This document shows positions 1-8,534 of a DNA stretch of 19,910 nt, in pieces. Made by a program: the position numbers and the translations under genes. Each line of letters starts with the position of its first letter. Position 1 is the first letter of the stretch. A model generated the notes under the pieces. That model was given only the letters and a program-made list of their open reading frames with translations. It did no database searches and was not told where the DNA came from. The stretch lies in contig JANQFM010000619.1 of assembly GCA_028277865.1 (NCBI GenBank), forward strand, positions 1 to 19,910, given 5' to 3'. Origin of the DNA: Acidobacteriota bacterium. GTDB taxonomy: Bacteria; Acidobacteriota; UBA6911; RPQK01; DATIPO01.

Positions 1-28
1 CTCTGGCTCGTTCTGGTTTCTAATCACG

Positions 29-68
29 GGCTCCACCGGGACAAGCCCGGCGGTGGCCTTGTGTTTTT
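29..68 (+). terminator. Possible rho-independent terminator at the left edge
   Basis: An imperfect GC-rich stem is formed by positions 29-40 and 46-58 around a 5-base loop (ACAAG). On the plus strand it is followed by a T-rich run (TTGTGTTTTT, 59-68). That polarity would end transcription of a plus-strand gene lying left of the window, convergent with vgrG. On the minus strand the stem follows the vgrG stop but has no T tract. The remaining sequence of 1-135 shows no convincing gene. Confidence 0.35.
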
Positions 69-135
69 CAGCAAAATCGAAATCCAAGACACGGCCCCAT
101 CCTTCCGGCCTCATCCGCCGCCTCCAGCCTTCTCC

Positions 136-2106
136 CTACATCTTCGTTCCCTTGCTTCCGTCGTCTGCCGTATCGGGCTTGGCCGGGCTCTTGGGGCTGG
201 ATCCGCTGCCTGAGGCGGCCATGCCGCCGCTGTTGATGCGGACCATGGTGCCCTTGATGGTGACCCCGCCCGTGCCGATGTCGACGAAGTTGCCGCCCAC
301 CTTGAGCGAAATGCGCGAGCGGGCCTCGACGACCACTTTTTGGCCGGCCTTGAAGTGGATCTCCTTGCCGGCGTCCAGGGCATAGTTCTTGTTAGTCTTC
401 TCGTGCCGGTCGCCGCCCACGGTCAGCGACATGTCCTTGTCGACCTTCTCCATCTGCTCGCCTTTGACATGCAGGTGCTTGTCGCCTTCGACCAGCTCTT
501 TCTGGTCGTTTTTGACGATCAGGTGGCGGTCGTTGCCCACCCATTCGCGCGAATCGTTTTCGACTCGTTCGTCCATGTCCTTTTCGGCGTTGATGAAAAT
601 CTGCTCGCTGCCTTTCTTGTCCTCGAAGCGGATTTCGTTGAAGTTGGCCGTGCCGCCCTTTTTGCTGCTGCGCGACTTGAATCCGCTTTGGGTCTGATTG
701 GCCGGCAAGGTGTAGGGCGGCATCAGCTCGGCGTTGTAGACGCGCCCCACGATGAGCGGACGGTCGGGGTCGCCTTCCAGAAAGTCGACGATCACTTCCT
801 GGCCGATGCGGGGATTGAAGACGGCGCCCCAGTTCTTGCCCGCCCAGGGCTGCGAGACGCGGATCCAGCAGGAGCTGTTTTCGTTGTACTTGCCCAGGCG
901 GTCCCAGTGGAACTGCACCTTGACCCGCCCGTACTTGTCGGTGTAGATCTCCTCGCCCTTGGGGCCCACCACAACAGCCGTCTGGGTTCCCTGCACCAGG
1001 GGCTTGGGGGTGATGCGGGCCGGGCGGAACTGGACCTTGTCGGGGATGCAGCTGAAGTTGTTGCTGTACTGGGCCGGCTGCCCTTCGTCATCGGCGCTGA
1101 AGCCGCCCTGGCTGGCGCTGTGGCTGATCGAGGTGATGACATAGCCCTTGTTTTCGCTGCGCCGCTCGTGATGAGTGAGGGTGAACTTGCCGCCCGGAGT
1201 GAAGGAGCGGCAGGTTCCGGCCCCCTGCACGGCGTCGTGAGGCACCTCCTCCTCTTCCATGCGCAGCTTGGTCAGGCTGCTGCCTTCCCCTTTGGTGGCA
1301 TACTCTCCCGGATAGTCGAAGATTTCGTACTTGGTGTTGTTGGGCAGCGAGACCACTGTCTGAGAGTTGGAGAGCAGGCTGGTGCTGGGAGTTTCAAAGT
1401 TGTAGTCCGTCTGGGCCCATTTCCCGGAGCGGTACCGGTAATGATGCTCCCAGTGGGAGACAACGTCCTCATCCGAATGGAACCCCGATCCCCGGGCAGG
1501 CTCCATGCGCACCTTGGACTGGTAGGGGCAGGGCTTGTGAACGCTCTTGCGGTCGGCCAGCACCAGGATGTGCTTGCCGTTTTCATGGCGGAAAAAGTAA
1601 AAGATGCCTTCCTGTTCCAGCAGGCGGGCGATGAAGTTGAAGGCCGTCTCGCGGTACTGGACGCAAGAGTCCCAGGGCAGGTGCTGCCCTTGGATGCCCG
1701 AGTCGTCGAAGTCGGAAAAGCCGAACAGGCCGAAGACCTCCTTGACGATGTCAGGCACGGTCTTCTTTTGAAAGATGCGGCAGTCGCTGCTGCGGGTGAG
1801 GAACCACAGCCAGGGCACCACTTCAGCGTGATAGCGGTGCAGGCGCTCCCGCGAAGGCCTTTGGCCGAAGCGGATGACGTAGCCGTTGAAATAACGTTCG
1901 GTGGAGCCGTCCGCCTGCAGCACGGCGAAGGTGACGTTCTTGCCCACGATGTCCTGGGCGTCGATCTTGCCGTCCTCGGAAACCAGCTCGATCTGAAAGT
2001 TGAACAGGCGGGAGATTTCCTCGCGGCCGCTGAAGGAACGCACCAAGACCTTGTCGGCCCCCAAGGGCGTCTCGATCTTCAGCATCCGTCCGGCCTGTGT
2101 CAGCAT
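136..2106 (-). CDS. vgrG: VgrG / TssI, T6SS spike protein
   Basis: This 656-residue protein is the trimeric spike that tips the Hcp tube and is ejected with it. The first ~370 residues form the gp27-like hub, with the typical start (ETPLGADKVLVRSFSG). An OB-fold (gp5) region follows at about 379-460 (DKYGRVKVQFHWDRLGK, WAGKNWGAVFNPRIGQEV, EGDPDRPLIVGRVYNA). A beta-helix of valine/glycine-rich strand repeats (about 500-625) ends in the characteristic MVRINSGG. The tail after it is only about 30 Ser/Pro/Lys-rich residues, so no C-terminal effector domain is fused; cargo probably rides via PAAR or adaptor proteins outside the window. It is the last gene of the operon and follows clpV across a repeat-filled gap. 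The ATG at 2106 has no clear Shine-Dalgarno sequence. An internal ATG eight codons in is possible, but the upstream residues match the family start. Confidence 0.96.
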   Translation of the reverse strand: MLTQAGRMLKIETPLGADKVLVRSFSGREEISRLFNFQIELVSEDGKIDAQDIVGKNVTFAVLQADGSTERYFNGYVIRFGQRPSRERLHRYHAEVVPWLWFLTRSSDCRIFQKKTVPDIVKEVFGLFGFSDFDDSGIQGQHLPWDSCVQYRETAFNFIARLLEQEGIFYFFRHENGKHILVLADRKSVHKPCPYQSKVRMEPARGSGFHSDEDVVSHWEHHYRYRSGKWAQTDYNFETPSTSLLSNSQTVVSLPNNTKYEIFDYPGEYATKGEGSSLTKLRMEEEEVPHDAVQGAGTCRSFTPGGKFTLTHHERRSENKGYVITSISHSASQGGFSADDEGQPAQYSNNFSCIPDKVQFRPARITPKPLVQGTQTAVVVGPKGEEIYTDKYGRVKVQFHWDRLGKYNENSSCWIRVSQPWAGKNWGAVFNPRIGQEVIVDFLEGDPDRPLIVGRVYNAELMPPYTLPANQTQSGFKSRSSKKGGTANFNEIRFEDKKGSEQIFINAEKDMDERVENDSREWVGNDRHLIVKNDQKELVEGDKHLHVKGEQMEKVDKDMSLTVGGDRHEKTNKNYALDAGKEIHFKAGQKVVVEARSRISLKVGGNFVDIGTGGVTIKGTMVRINSGGMAASGSGSSPKSPAKPDTADDGSKGTKM

Positions 2107-2118
2107 TGGTCAGTCAAT

Positions 2119-2218
2119 AGTTCGCAGTTCGCAGTCCAAGAGAATCGGATTCCGGAGTCTCGGTTTTCTTGCTCTGCGAACTGCGAACTGCGAACAGCGA
2201 ACAGCGAACCGCGAACTG
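2119..2218. repeat. Inverted heptamer array A (clpV-vgrG gap)
   Basis: The right arm at 2176-2217 is six contiguous 7-bp units of the form GCGAACN, with the last base being T, T, A, A, C, T. The left arm at 2119-2135 is two and a half units of the reverse complement, AGTTCGC. About 40 bp separates the arms, so transcripts could fold into a stem-loop. The array fills nearly the whole gap between the clpV stop (2224) and the vgrG start (2106), so it lies inside the operon transcript. Confidence 0.9.
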
Positions 2219-2223
2219 TGCCC

Positions 2224-4887
2224 TCACTCATAGCTGTACTCAAAATCTCCCTCCTCGCTCACCGACACCTCGATGTTGCGCAGCGTTTGGCCTTCGGCGA
2301 TGCGGCTCAGCAGGTGGGTGGAGATCTGGGGCAGCAGGGTATTGGTGAGGATGTTGTCGATATTGCGGGCGCCGCTTTCCACCTCGGTGCAGCGGGCCGC
2401 CACTTCGTCCAGCAGCTGATCGCCGTAGTTGAGCTGGATGTTGTGGTTTTCCTGGAGGCGCTTTTGGATCTTGCCCAATTTCAGCTGGGCGATGCGCTTG
2501 AGAACCTCATCGCGGACCGGGTAGTAGGGCACGATGACCAGGCGTCCCAGCAAGGCCGGCTTGAAGATCTTGTCCAGTTCGGGCTTGATGGCCTGGACCA
2601 TCCCCACTGGGCTGGGGGCGGTTTCGGGATCTTCGCAAAGGGACATCATGGAATCGGTTCCCGCGTTGGAGGTCAACAGGATAACGCAGTTCTTGAAGTC
2701 GATCAGGCGACCTTCGCCATCCTCCATCATGCCTTTGTCGAAGACCTGGTAGAAGAGCTCCATCACATCCGGATGGGCTTTTTCAACCTCGTCCAGCAGC
2801 ACCACCGAGTAAGGGCGCCGCCGCACGGCTTCCGTCAGCACTCCGCCCTCCCCGTAGCCCACATACCCCGGCGGGGAGCCCTTGAGCAGGGACACGGTGT
2901 GGGCTTCCTGAAATTCGGACATGTTGATGGTGATCAGGTTGGTTTCGCCCCCGTACAAGGTTTCGGCCAGGGTGAGGCCGGTTTCGGTCTTTCCCACGCC
3001 GCTGGGACCGATGAGCAGGAATACCCCGATAGGCTTGGTGGGATCCTCCAGGCTGGCGCGCGAGGTGCGGACGCGCTGGCTGATCATCTCCAAGGCGTGG
3101 TCCTGGCCCAGCACGCGCAGGCCCAGGGTTTGCTCCAAAGCCAGGATGGCGGCCACTTCATCCTTGAGCATGCGCCCCACCGGAATGCCCGTCCAGGCCG
3201 AGATCACCTCGCCTACGATGTTGGCATCGACGCAGACGCCGATCAGGGGAGAGTCGCCCTGAAGCTCGTCCAGTTCGGTGTTGAGCCTTCCGATCTTGGC
3301 CAGCAATCGGGCCCGTCGGGTATCGGGCTCCCCGTTTCCATTCTCCGGGGATTCGGACGCCTGCGAGCCGGCTTCCAGTTGCTCGCGCACCTGACGGATC
3401 TGCTCCACCAATTCCTTTTCCTTTTCGTAGCGGGCCTGAGTTTCAGCCAATCGGCGCTGAGCGGCTTGGGTCTCTTCGCCGATGGCCTTCAATCGTTCCG
3501 CATGATCGGTGCCGACCGCGCTTTCACGCTGCAGGATGCGGCCTTGAACTTCCAGATCCTGCAGTCGGCGGTTCAGTTCCTCCAAAGCCGAGGGGACGGA
3601 CGATTGCCCCAGAGCAAGCCGAGCGCTGGCGGTGTCCAGTACGCTGACTGCCTTGTCGGGCAGCTGGCGACCGGCCAGATAGCGGTTGGAAAGGCGCACG
3701 GCGGCTGCCAGCCCGTTGTCGAGGATGCGCACCTTGTGGTGCTTTTCGAGGATGTGGACGATGCCGCGCATCATGATCATGCACTGGGCCTCGCTGGGCT
3801 CGTCGATCTTGACCACTTGAAATCGCCTCGACAAGGCGGCGTCTTTTTCGAAGTACTTCTTGTATTCCGACCAAGTGGTGGCGGCGATGGTCTTCAACTC
3901 GCCCCGCGCCAGGGCGGGCTTGAGCAGATTGGCCGCGTCGCCCTGCCCGGCCGTACCGCCGGCGCCGATCATGGTGTGAGCCTCGTCGATGAAAAGGACG
4001 ACCGGCTTGGCCGATGACTTCACTTCCTCGATGAGGCCCTTGAGGCGGTTTTCGAATTCGCCCTTGATGCCCGCACCCGCCTGCAGCAGGGCCAGGTCCA
4101 GCGAATGGACTTCGATGTTCTTGAGCGGAGGCGGGACGTCTCCCTGGGCCACCCGCAAGGCGAACCCTTCGACGACGGCCGTCTTGCCCACGCCCGCCTC
4201 TCCGGTGAGGATGGGATTGTTCTGGCGGCGGCGGGTCAGGATGTCGACCATCTGCCGGATCTCGGAGTCGCGGGCCAAAACGGGGTCGATGGCGCCCTGG
4301 CGGGCGTTCTGGGTCAGGTTGACCGTGTACTGGTCGAGGTTGGGCGTCTTGCCGCCTGCAACCTTGGGCAAGTCGCCGGGCGCGATGGCATCGGAGGAGG
4401 CCGTGAGGTGATTCTCGCGCGAGGCGGCCACGATGTTCAGGAAATCCTCTTTCAAGGCCTTGGCGTCGATCTTCTGGAATTCCCGGCTGACATCGCGCAT
4501 CAGCCGCACCAGCTTGTCTTCGGTTGCCAGAGCCAGGATGGCAAACCCCGATCGGATCTGACCGGCGTCGTAGTCGATCGAGCCGGTTGTCCATGCGCCG
4601 GTCAGCATCTGGACCAGGGTGGGGCTGAAGGCGGGCGTGCGGGCATTGCCGGACTTGAGCTGATCCAGGCTCCGCTCCAGCTCGCCCGTCAACCTCGAAG
4701 CGTCCACCCCGAAATGGCCGGCAATCCGAGCCAGGTCGCCTTCCGGGTCGTCGAGCAGCTTGAGCAGAAAGTGCTCGATCTCAACGTCGTAATGAGTCCG
4801 CGAAAGGCACAATCCGGCCGCGTTTTCCAGCCCTTTTCGAGTGGGCGGATTAAGTTTACCGATCAGAGATTTCAGGTTGACTGACAT
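2224..4887 (-). CDS. clpV: ClpV / TssH, T6SS sheath-disassembly AAA+ ATPase
   Basis: This 887-residue Clp/Hsp100 ATPase unfolds contracted TssB/TssC sheath so that it can be reused. An N-domain (1-160) is followed by two AAA+ modules. D1 has Walker A GEAGVGKT (about 229-236), a pore-loop region AGAGIKGEFE (270-279) and Walker B VVLFIDEAH (296-304). D2 has Walker A GPSGVGKT (627-634), pore loop GYVGYGEGG (674-682) and Walker B VVLLDEVEKAH (695-705). A coiled-coil middle domain spans about 435-545. All nucleotide-binding residues I looked for are intact. The start is set at the ATG at 4887, not the in-frame TTG four codons upstream (4899), because GGAG sits six bases before it and MSVNLKSLIGKLN matches family starts. 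It lies downstream of tssG and upstream of vgrG, as in P. aeruginosa H1-T6SS. Confidence 0.97.
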   Translation of the reverse strand: MSVNLKSLIGKLNPPTRKGLENAAGLCLSRTHYDVEIEHFLLKLLDDPEGDLARIAGHFGVDASRLTGELERSLDQLKSGNARTPAFSPTLVQMLTGAWTTGSIDYDAGQIRSGFAILALATEDKLVRLMRDVSREFQKIDAKALKEDFLNIVAASRENHLTASSDAIAPGDLPKVAGGKTPNLDQYTVNLTQNARQGAIDPVLARDSEIRQMVDILTRRRQNNPILTGEAGVGKTAVVEGFALRVAQGDVPPPLKNIEVHSLDLALLQAGAGIKGEFENRLKGLIEEVKSSAKPVVLFIDEAHTMIGAGGTAGQGDAANLLKPALARGELKTIAATTWSEYKKYFEKDAALSRRFQVVKIDEPSEAQCMIMMRGIVHILEKHHKVRILDNGLAAAVRLSNRYLAGRQLPDKAVSVLDTASARLALGQSSVPSALEELNRRLQDLEVQGRILQRESAVGTDHAERLKAIGEETQAAQRRLAETQARYEKEKELVEQIRQVREQLEAGSQASESPENGNGEPDTRRARLLAKIGRLNTELDELQGDSPLIGVCVDANIVGEVISAWTGIPVGRMLKDEVAAILALEQTLGLRVLGQDHALEMISQRVRTSRASLEDPTKPIGVFLLIGPSGVGKTETGLTLAETLYGGETNLITINMSEFQEAHTVSLLKGSPPGYVGYGEGGVLTEAVRRRPYSVVLLDEVEKAHPDVMELFYQVFDKGMMEDGEGRLIDFKNCVILLTSNAGTDSMMSLCEDPETAPSPVGMVQAIKPELDKIFKPALLGRLVIVPYYPVRDEVLKRIAQLKLGKIQKRLQENHNIQLNYGDQLLDEVAARCTEVESGARNIDNILTNTLLPQISTHLLSRIAEGQTLRNIEVSVSEEGDFEYSYE

Positions 4888-4952
4888 GAGCGGCTCCAAA
4901 CATTGGTGTTGTTTTAATTATAGCTTTTGCAGTTCTGGGTCCCGTTGCATGT

Positions 4953-5051
4953 GGAACACGGAACACGGAACACGGAACAGGGAAGGGATTGACTGTCTGG
5001 ATGAGCACCATCTGCTCTCTTCCTTGTTCCATGTTCCTTGTTCCCTGTTCC
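4953..5051. repeat. Inverted heptamer array B (tssG-clpV gap)
   Basis: The left arm (4953-4987) has four units GGAACAC/GGAACAG and one degenerate GGAAGGG. The right arm (5020-5051) has TTCCTTG, TTCCATG, TTCCTTG, TTCCCTG and a final TTCC, which is the same unit inverted. The arms are separated by about 32 bp and could pair into a stem of about 32 bp with mismatches. The array lies inside the operon transcript, between the tssG stop and the clpV start. Nothing else in the 197-bp gap looks coding. Confidence 0.9.
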
Positions 5052-5084
5052 GACCCCCTCGAACCAGACCGCTACCCAATCCCT

Positions 5085-6221
5085 TCAAACGACCTTTCCC
5101 ATTAAAGGCTTCGGCTCCTCGGGGGGACGGAGCTTTAAAATGGTGTCTGCCGGATCCCGGTCCATGGGACGGCTCTTGCCCCAGGTGACCCATCCCAAAC
5201 GAGGCGCAGACGCGCCCTCGCAGCCCAGTTCGCAATCGGGCGTTTCTTCCTGCTTGAGGATCAGCTGCGCTTCAAAGTCGATCTCGTTGCAGAACAGGCG
5301 GGTCAGATGGCAAAGCTTGGGGAAGGCGGCGCCTTCGGGCAGGAAGTCCAGGTACTGCTCCAGGCTCAGCGGCCCCAGCTGAATGCGCACGGTCGACTGC
5401 TGGTCCCAAACTTCATCGCCCACTACGGCGCCCATCCCCAACTGCTGCGAGGGGCCGGCTTGGTCGCTCATGCAGAACTGAGTCTCTTCGTCCAGGGGGT
5501 ACCAGGATCCGACGAACTGCCGGACCCGGACCGGAACCCCGAAATAATCGCTGATCAGGGCCCGCAGGTTGGCGGCTGCCGGAGGGTGCTGACTGAAAAG
5601 CCCCCCGTAAAAGACCAGCGATTCGTCCTCTACCTGCCCACTTCTTTCCTGAAGGGGCATCAGCCCCAGGCCGATCAGGTCGAGGATGTGCTGTGCCAGG
5701 CGGTCCTTCTTCCCTTTGCCGTCCCTTGGTTCGGCTTGACGTTGCTGGCGGGCTCTGGCTGCACGCTCAAATGCCACGCTGAAACGGTACTTTTCCCAGG
5801 CCTGGTAAAAGAGCGAGATCATGCGGTGATTGAAGAGGTCGAAAAAGTCGCGCAGCGTGCGGTCGCGCTTGAACAGGACGCGCTCTTGCACCAGCTCGGT
5901 GACCACGGTGGGAAGCACGCCCAGGGGGCCGATCAATCCCATGAAATTGACCGTCATGCGAGGGGGCTGCCCGTTTTTGGCAGGTTCCAGTTCCTGGATC
6001 TGGCTGGCCGGGAATTCGAGCGAGACGTGGGCGCAGAAGCGGGCCGCCTCATCGGAGGGGCGGTGAAAGCGTCCCACAGAGCCGGCAGTGGAGTCCATGA
6101 GTTCGAGCAGGCGAACAGCCTGGAAAAACTGGAAGTGCCAAGGATCCTCAAACAGGGCAGCCTCGATGCCGCCCGGATCCGGGCTCACATCAATATCGTC
6201 TCTCCGGCTCTTGGCGGCCAT
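5085..6221 (-). CDS. tssG: TssG, T6SS baseplate wedge protein
   Basis: TssG forms the baseplate wedge with two TssF copies and TssE and is recruited to the membrane complex through TssK. The 378-residue protein has the family's N-terminal signature (FEDPWHFQFFQAVRLLE, about 23-39) and its C-terminal signature (VVGDEVWDQQSTVRIQLGPL followed by SLEQYLDFLPEG). The ATG at 6221 overlaps the last 37 bases of tssF, which implies translational coupling. A possible AAGGAG lies about 12 bases upstream, within tssF. The C-terminal tail beyond the conserved core is about 75 residues and is unremarkable. It is followed by repeat array B and clpV. Confidence 0.95.
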   Translation of the reverse strand: MAAKSRRDDIDVSPDPGGIEAALFEDPWHFQFFQAVRLLELMDSTAGSVGRFHRPSDEAARFCAHVSLEFPASQIQELEPAKNGQPPRMTVNFMGLIGPLGVLPTVVTELVQERVLFKRDRTLRDFFDLFNHRMISLFYQAWEKYRFSVAFERAARARQQRQAEPRDGKGKKDRLAQHILDLIGLGLMPLQERSGQVEDESLVFYGGLFSQHPPAAANLRALISDYFGVPVRVRQFVGSWYPLDEETQFCMSDQAGPSQQLGMGAVVGDEVWDQQSTVRIQLGPLSLEQYLDFLPEGAAFPKLCHLTRLFCNEIDFEAQLILKQEETPDCELGCEGASAPRLGWVTWGKSRPMDRDPADTILKLRPPEEPKPLMGKVV

Positions 6222-8023
6222 TTTTTGAGGGGCTCCTTCCTTTGCCTGCTGTGGGCGACGAGTTGGCTGAAGCTGTTCAACGAGACATACATTCCTAAAA
6301 AGCGCTCAATGACGCTGGCGAACAGGTAGACTCCGCCTCCCGAGAATTCATCCTCGTCAAACTCGATATCGACCTGAGTCCCGCGGGCCAGGGTGATGCC
6401 GTTTTCGGAGATCATTCGGGCGAAGTGGCGGTCGCTCTCCAGTTTCCGGATGCCCAGGATCTGCTTTTCAAGGTGCTCTGAGCGGTTGAAATTGTAAAGG
6501 CGGAGGATTTCCTGAAGGGCCTCTTTCCCTTCGCGGACCAGGGAGAGGTAGTTGAGGGAAAGCTGCGAGATCATGGGCCAGAAGGCATCCCTGCGCATCG
6601 GGGGGCGCAGGGGCTTGGTGGGTTCCATGAGTGCAACAATGCGTTGGATTCCGGTTCCTCCCTCCAGTTCGAAGTGGCTTTCCTCGCCGCTGAAAGCGAC
6701 TTGGGACGGAAGGTCGCGGTTGGTGCAGGTCACCCGCAATGAGAGGGATTCGGCGTCGGGCTCGACCGGGCGGCCGGACAGGTCGACCAGCGTCAGGTCC
6801 ACTTCGGAGCCCTGGTCGTTCTTGAGCTGCGAGGGCTTGCGGCTGGCGTACCAGAAGGCCTTGCCGCTGCTGCGCTCGGCACCATGCCGGTAGGAGTAGA
6901 AAGGCTCGTAGCGGATGGCCTCTCCTGAATCGGTGGTGCCGGTCACCTTGTCGATGGAAAAAACCTCGGTCGAAGTCCTTCGGCGGGCGTCGGGGACCAC
7001 CGGATACTGAAAGCGCTGATGACTGAGCGAAATCGGGTCGGCAACTTGAGGAAACAGGTTGACCACGGGAGTGCAGCCCAGCCGGAAGGTCTTTTCAGAG
7101 AGGCCGAGTTCGATGGAGCGCTGGCGGTCGGGCAGTTCGAAGCGCGAAAGGAGAAAGAGGATCTCCGCCTGATCGGTGAAGCCTTGCTTGAAGACTTCAT
7201 CCAGCCCGATCAGGTCGAAGAAGAAAAACTTCTCGGGAAATGTGAAGTACTCCTGCAGCAGGCGGTATCCGATAAAGGAGCGCTTGGGATAAGGCAAGAT
7301 GGCCTCGTTTTCCTCAAAGCCCACCGGCTGCAGGATTTGGCTGGGCCGGGAAACGGTCTTCAGCTTCTTGGGAACGGCGCCGTTGCGCAACAGGATTTCG
7401 AAGCAGTTGTTGCAGAGCAGTTCATAGAGGATATTGGCCAGATTGCTGTCCGCATCGATGTATAGCCGAAGCGAGTCCATCCCCAGTGAGTCCAGGGACA
7501 CATCCGGAAAGCAGCTTAGCTGAAGGCGCAGGGCCGCCACCGCCTTGGACGACTTCACAGGCGGCTTGAGCCGGTCGGGCGTAGTCCATTCAAGAGCTTG
7601 CACCGAAAGGGGCCAAAGCGTGGTGTCGTAGCAGGTTCGAAACTTGAGGGGAACGCCGTCCACGGGACGGGAGTAGAGCATGGCGCCGCGATCGATCTCC
7701 ATTCCGGCGGTCTGCTGCCCTTGTTCGGGATCCTGGTGGAATTGGACCACTGTCATGGAGGGAATCGGCCGGATGAAATGCGGGTAGAGCACGTCCAACA
7801 GGGCGTGGGTGATCTGGGGGAACTCGTCGTCGATCTTCAGATGGACGCGGGCCGCCAGAAATGCGAAGGCTTCCAGCAGGCGTTCTACGTGAGGGTCCTC
7901 GCAGCGGTTGGGCTCCAGCCGCAGCCGTGCGGCGATCTTGGGGTATTTTTCGGCGAACTCGGCCCCCATTTGGCGGATGTATTTCAGCTCCAGTTCGTAA
8001 TAGGTCTTCAGTTCGTCGCGCAA
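6185..8023 (-). CDS. tssF: TssF, T6SS baseplate wedge protein
   Basis: TssF is the large wedge subunit of the T6SS baseplate. The 612-residue product opens with the family signature LRDELKTYYELELKYIRQMG, then AEFAEKYPKIAARL and LLDVLYPHFIRPIPSM. It later shows VTCTNRDLPSQVAF, all hallmarks of TssF. The likely start is a TTG at 8023, with GAGGA about 11 bases upstream inside the end of tssE. The open frame extends upstream to 8338, but that part overlaps tssE in another frame and looks nothing like TssF. Only one base separates the tssE stop from this TTG, and the 3' end overlaps tssG by 37 bases, so E, F and G are tightly coupled. Confidence 0.93.
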   Translation of the reverse strand: MRDELKTYYELELKYIRQMGAEFAEKYPKIAARLRLEPNRCEDPHVERLLEAFAFLAARVHLKIDDEFPQITHALLDVLYPHFIRPIPSMTVVQFHQDPEQGQQTAGMEIDRGAMLYSRPVDGVPLKFRTCYDTTLWPLSVQALEWTTPDRLKPPVKSSKAVAALRLQLSCFPDVSLDSLGMDSLRLYIDADSNLANILYELLCNNCFEILLRNGAVPKKLKTVSRPSQILQPVGFEENEAILPYPKRSFIGYRLLQEYFTFPEKFFFFDLIGLDEVFKQGFTDQAEILFLLSRFELPDRQRSIELGLSEKTFRLGCTPVVNLFPQVADPISLSHQRFQYPVVPDARRRTSTEVFSIDKVTGTTDSGEAIRYEPFYSYRHGAERSSGKAFWYASRKPSQLKNDQGSEVDLTLVDLSGRPVEPDAESLSLRVTCTNRDLPSQVAFSGEESHFELEGGTGIQRIVALMEPTKPLRPPMRRDAFWPMISQLSLNYLSLVREGKEALQEILRLYNFNRSEHLEKQILGIRKLESDRHFARMISENGITLARGTQVDIEFDEDEFSGGGVYLFASVIERFLGMYVSLNSFSQLVAHSRQRKEPLKKWPPRAGETILM

Positions 8024-8024
8024 T

Positions 8025-8510
8025 TCAATCTTCCTCGACGGTGCATTCGCCGCTGCCCACTTCGACGAAGGTGTCGAATGTGACCAGTTCGGGAGAAGGC
8101 TCGATGAGCAGCAAGCCTTCGATGGTAAATCGGAGCCGAGGCCTGTCGTCATCCCCTTCTTGCGGGCTGACCCGGACCCCTTCCAGGCGAGGCTCGAAAG
8201 TGGAGACGGCGCTTTCGAGCAGGCGAAGCAGGCTTTTCTTGTCCTGGGACGATCTGCGGTTGAATGATGTGATGTCGGGCAGGCCGTAGTTGTACAGCGA
8301 GCTTTCCAGCAACAAGTCGCTGTCTCGGACCTCTTCAATCGATCTGTGGGTGTTGAGCAGCCATTCGAGATCGCGGGCGATCGACTGCTTCAGCATGCGA
8401 ACCGACTGGGCCCGGCTAAGGGGCGCTTCGCGGGAGTTCTTGGGGTCGTCGTCAAGAAGCCGGTCCAGCACCGACAATTGAACTGGCCTGGCGGTATTAC
8501 GTTTTGCCAT
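8025..8510 (-). CDS. tssE: TssE, gp25-like T6SS baseplate subunit
   Basis: TssE is the T4 gp25-like wedge component at which sheath assembly is primed. The 161-residue protein matches the family length and carries SIARDLEWLLNTHRS (about 43-57) and ESSLYNYGLPDITSFN, both typical of TssE, followed by the beta-strand-rich gp25 fold. The start ATG at 8510 lies 24 bases after the tssA stop with only a weak Shine-Dalgarno sequence (CCGGA). It is followed after one base by the TTG start of tssF. Confidence 0.94.
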   Translation of the reverse strand: MAKRNTARPVQLSVLDRLLDDDPKNSREAPLSRAQSVRMLKQSIARDLEWLLNTHRSIEEVRDSDLLLESSLYNYGLPDITSFNRRSSQDKKSLLRLLESAVSTFEPRLEGVRVSPQEGDDDRPRLRFTIEGLLLIEPSPELVTFDTFVEVGSGECTVEED

Positions 8511-8534
8511 TTCATTCCGGATCCGGCGAATTCG

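Noticed and set aside
340..4017. A 1225-codon plus-strand open frame
   Set aside because: It lies antisense to vgrG and clpV, crosses the gap between them, and has the low-complexity Leu/Val/Asp/His composition of a shadow frame in GC-rich DNA. The minus-strand proteins are unmistakable.
8024..8338. An N-terminal extension of TssF by 105 residues
   Set aside because: The extension overlaps tssE in another frame and has a Ser/Cys/Arg-rich composition unlike TssF, while the TTG at 8023 matches the family start exactly.
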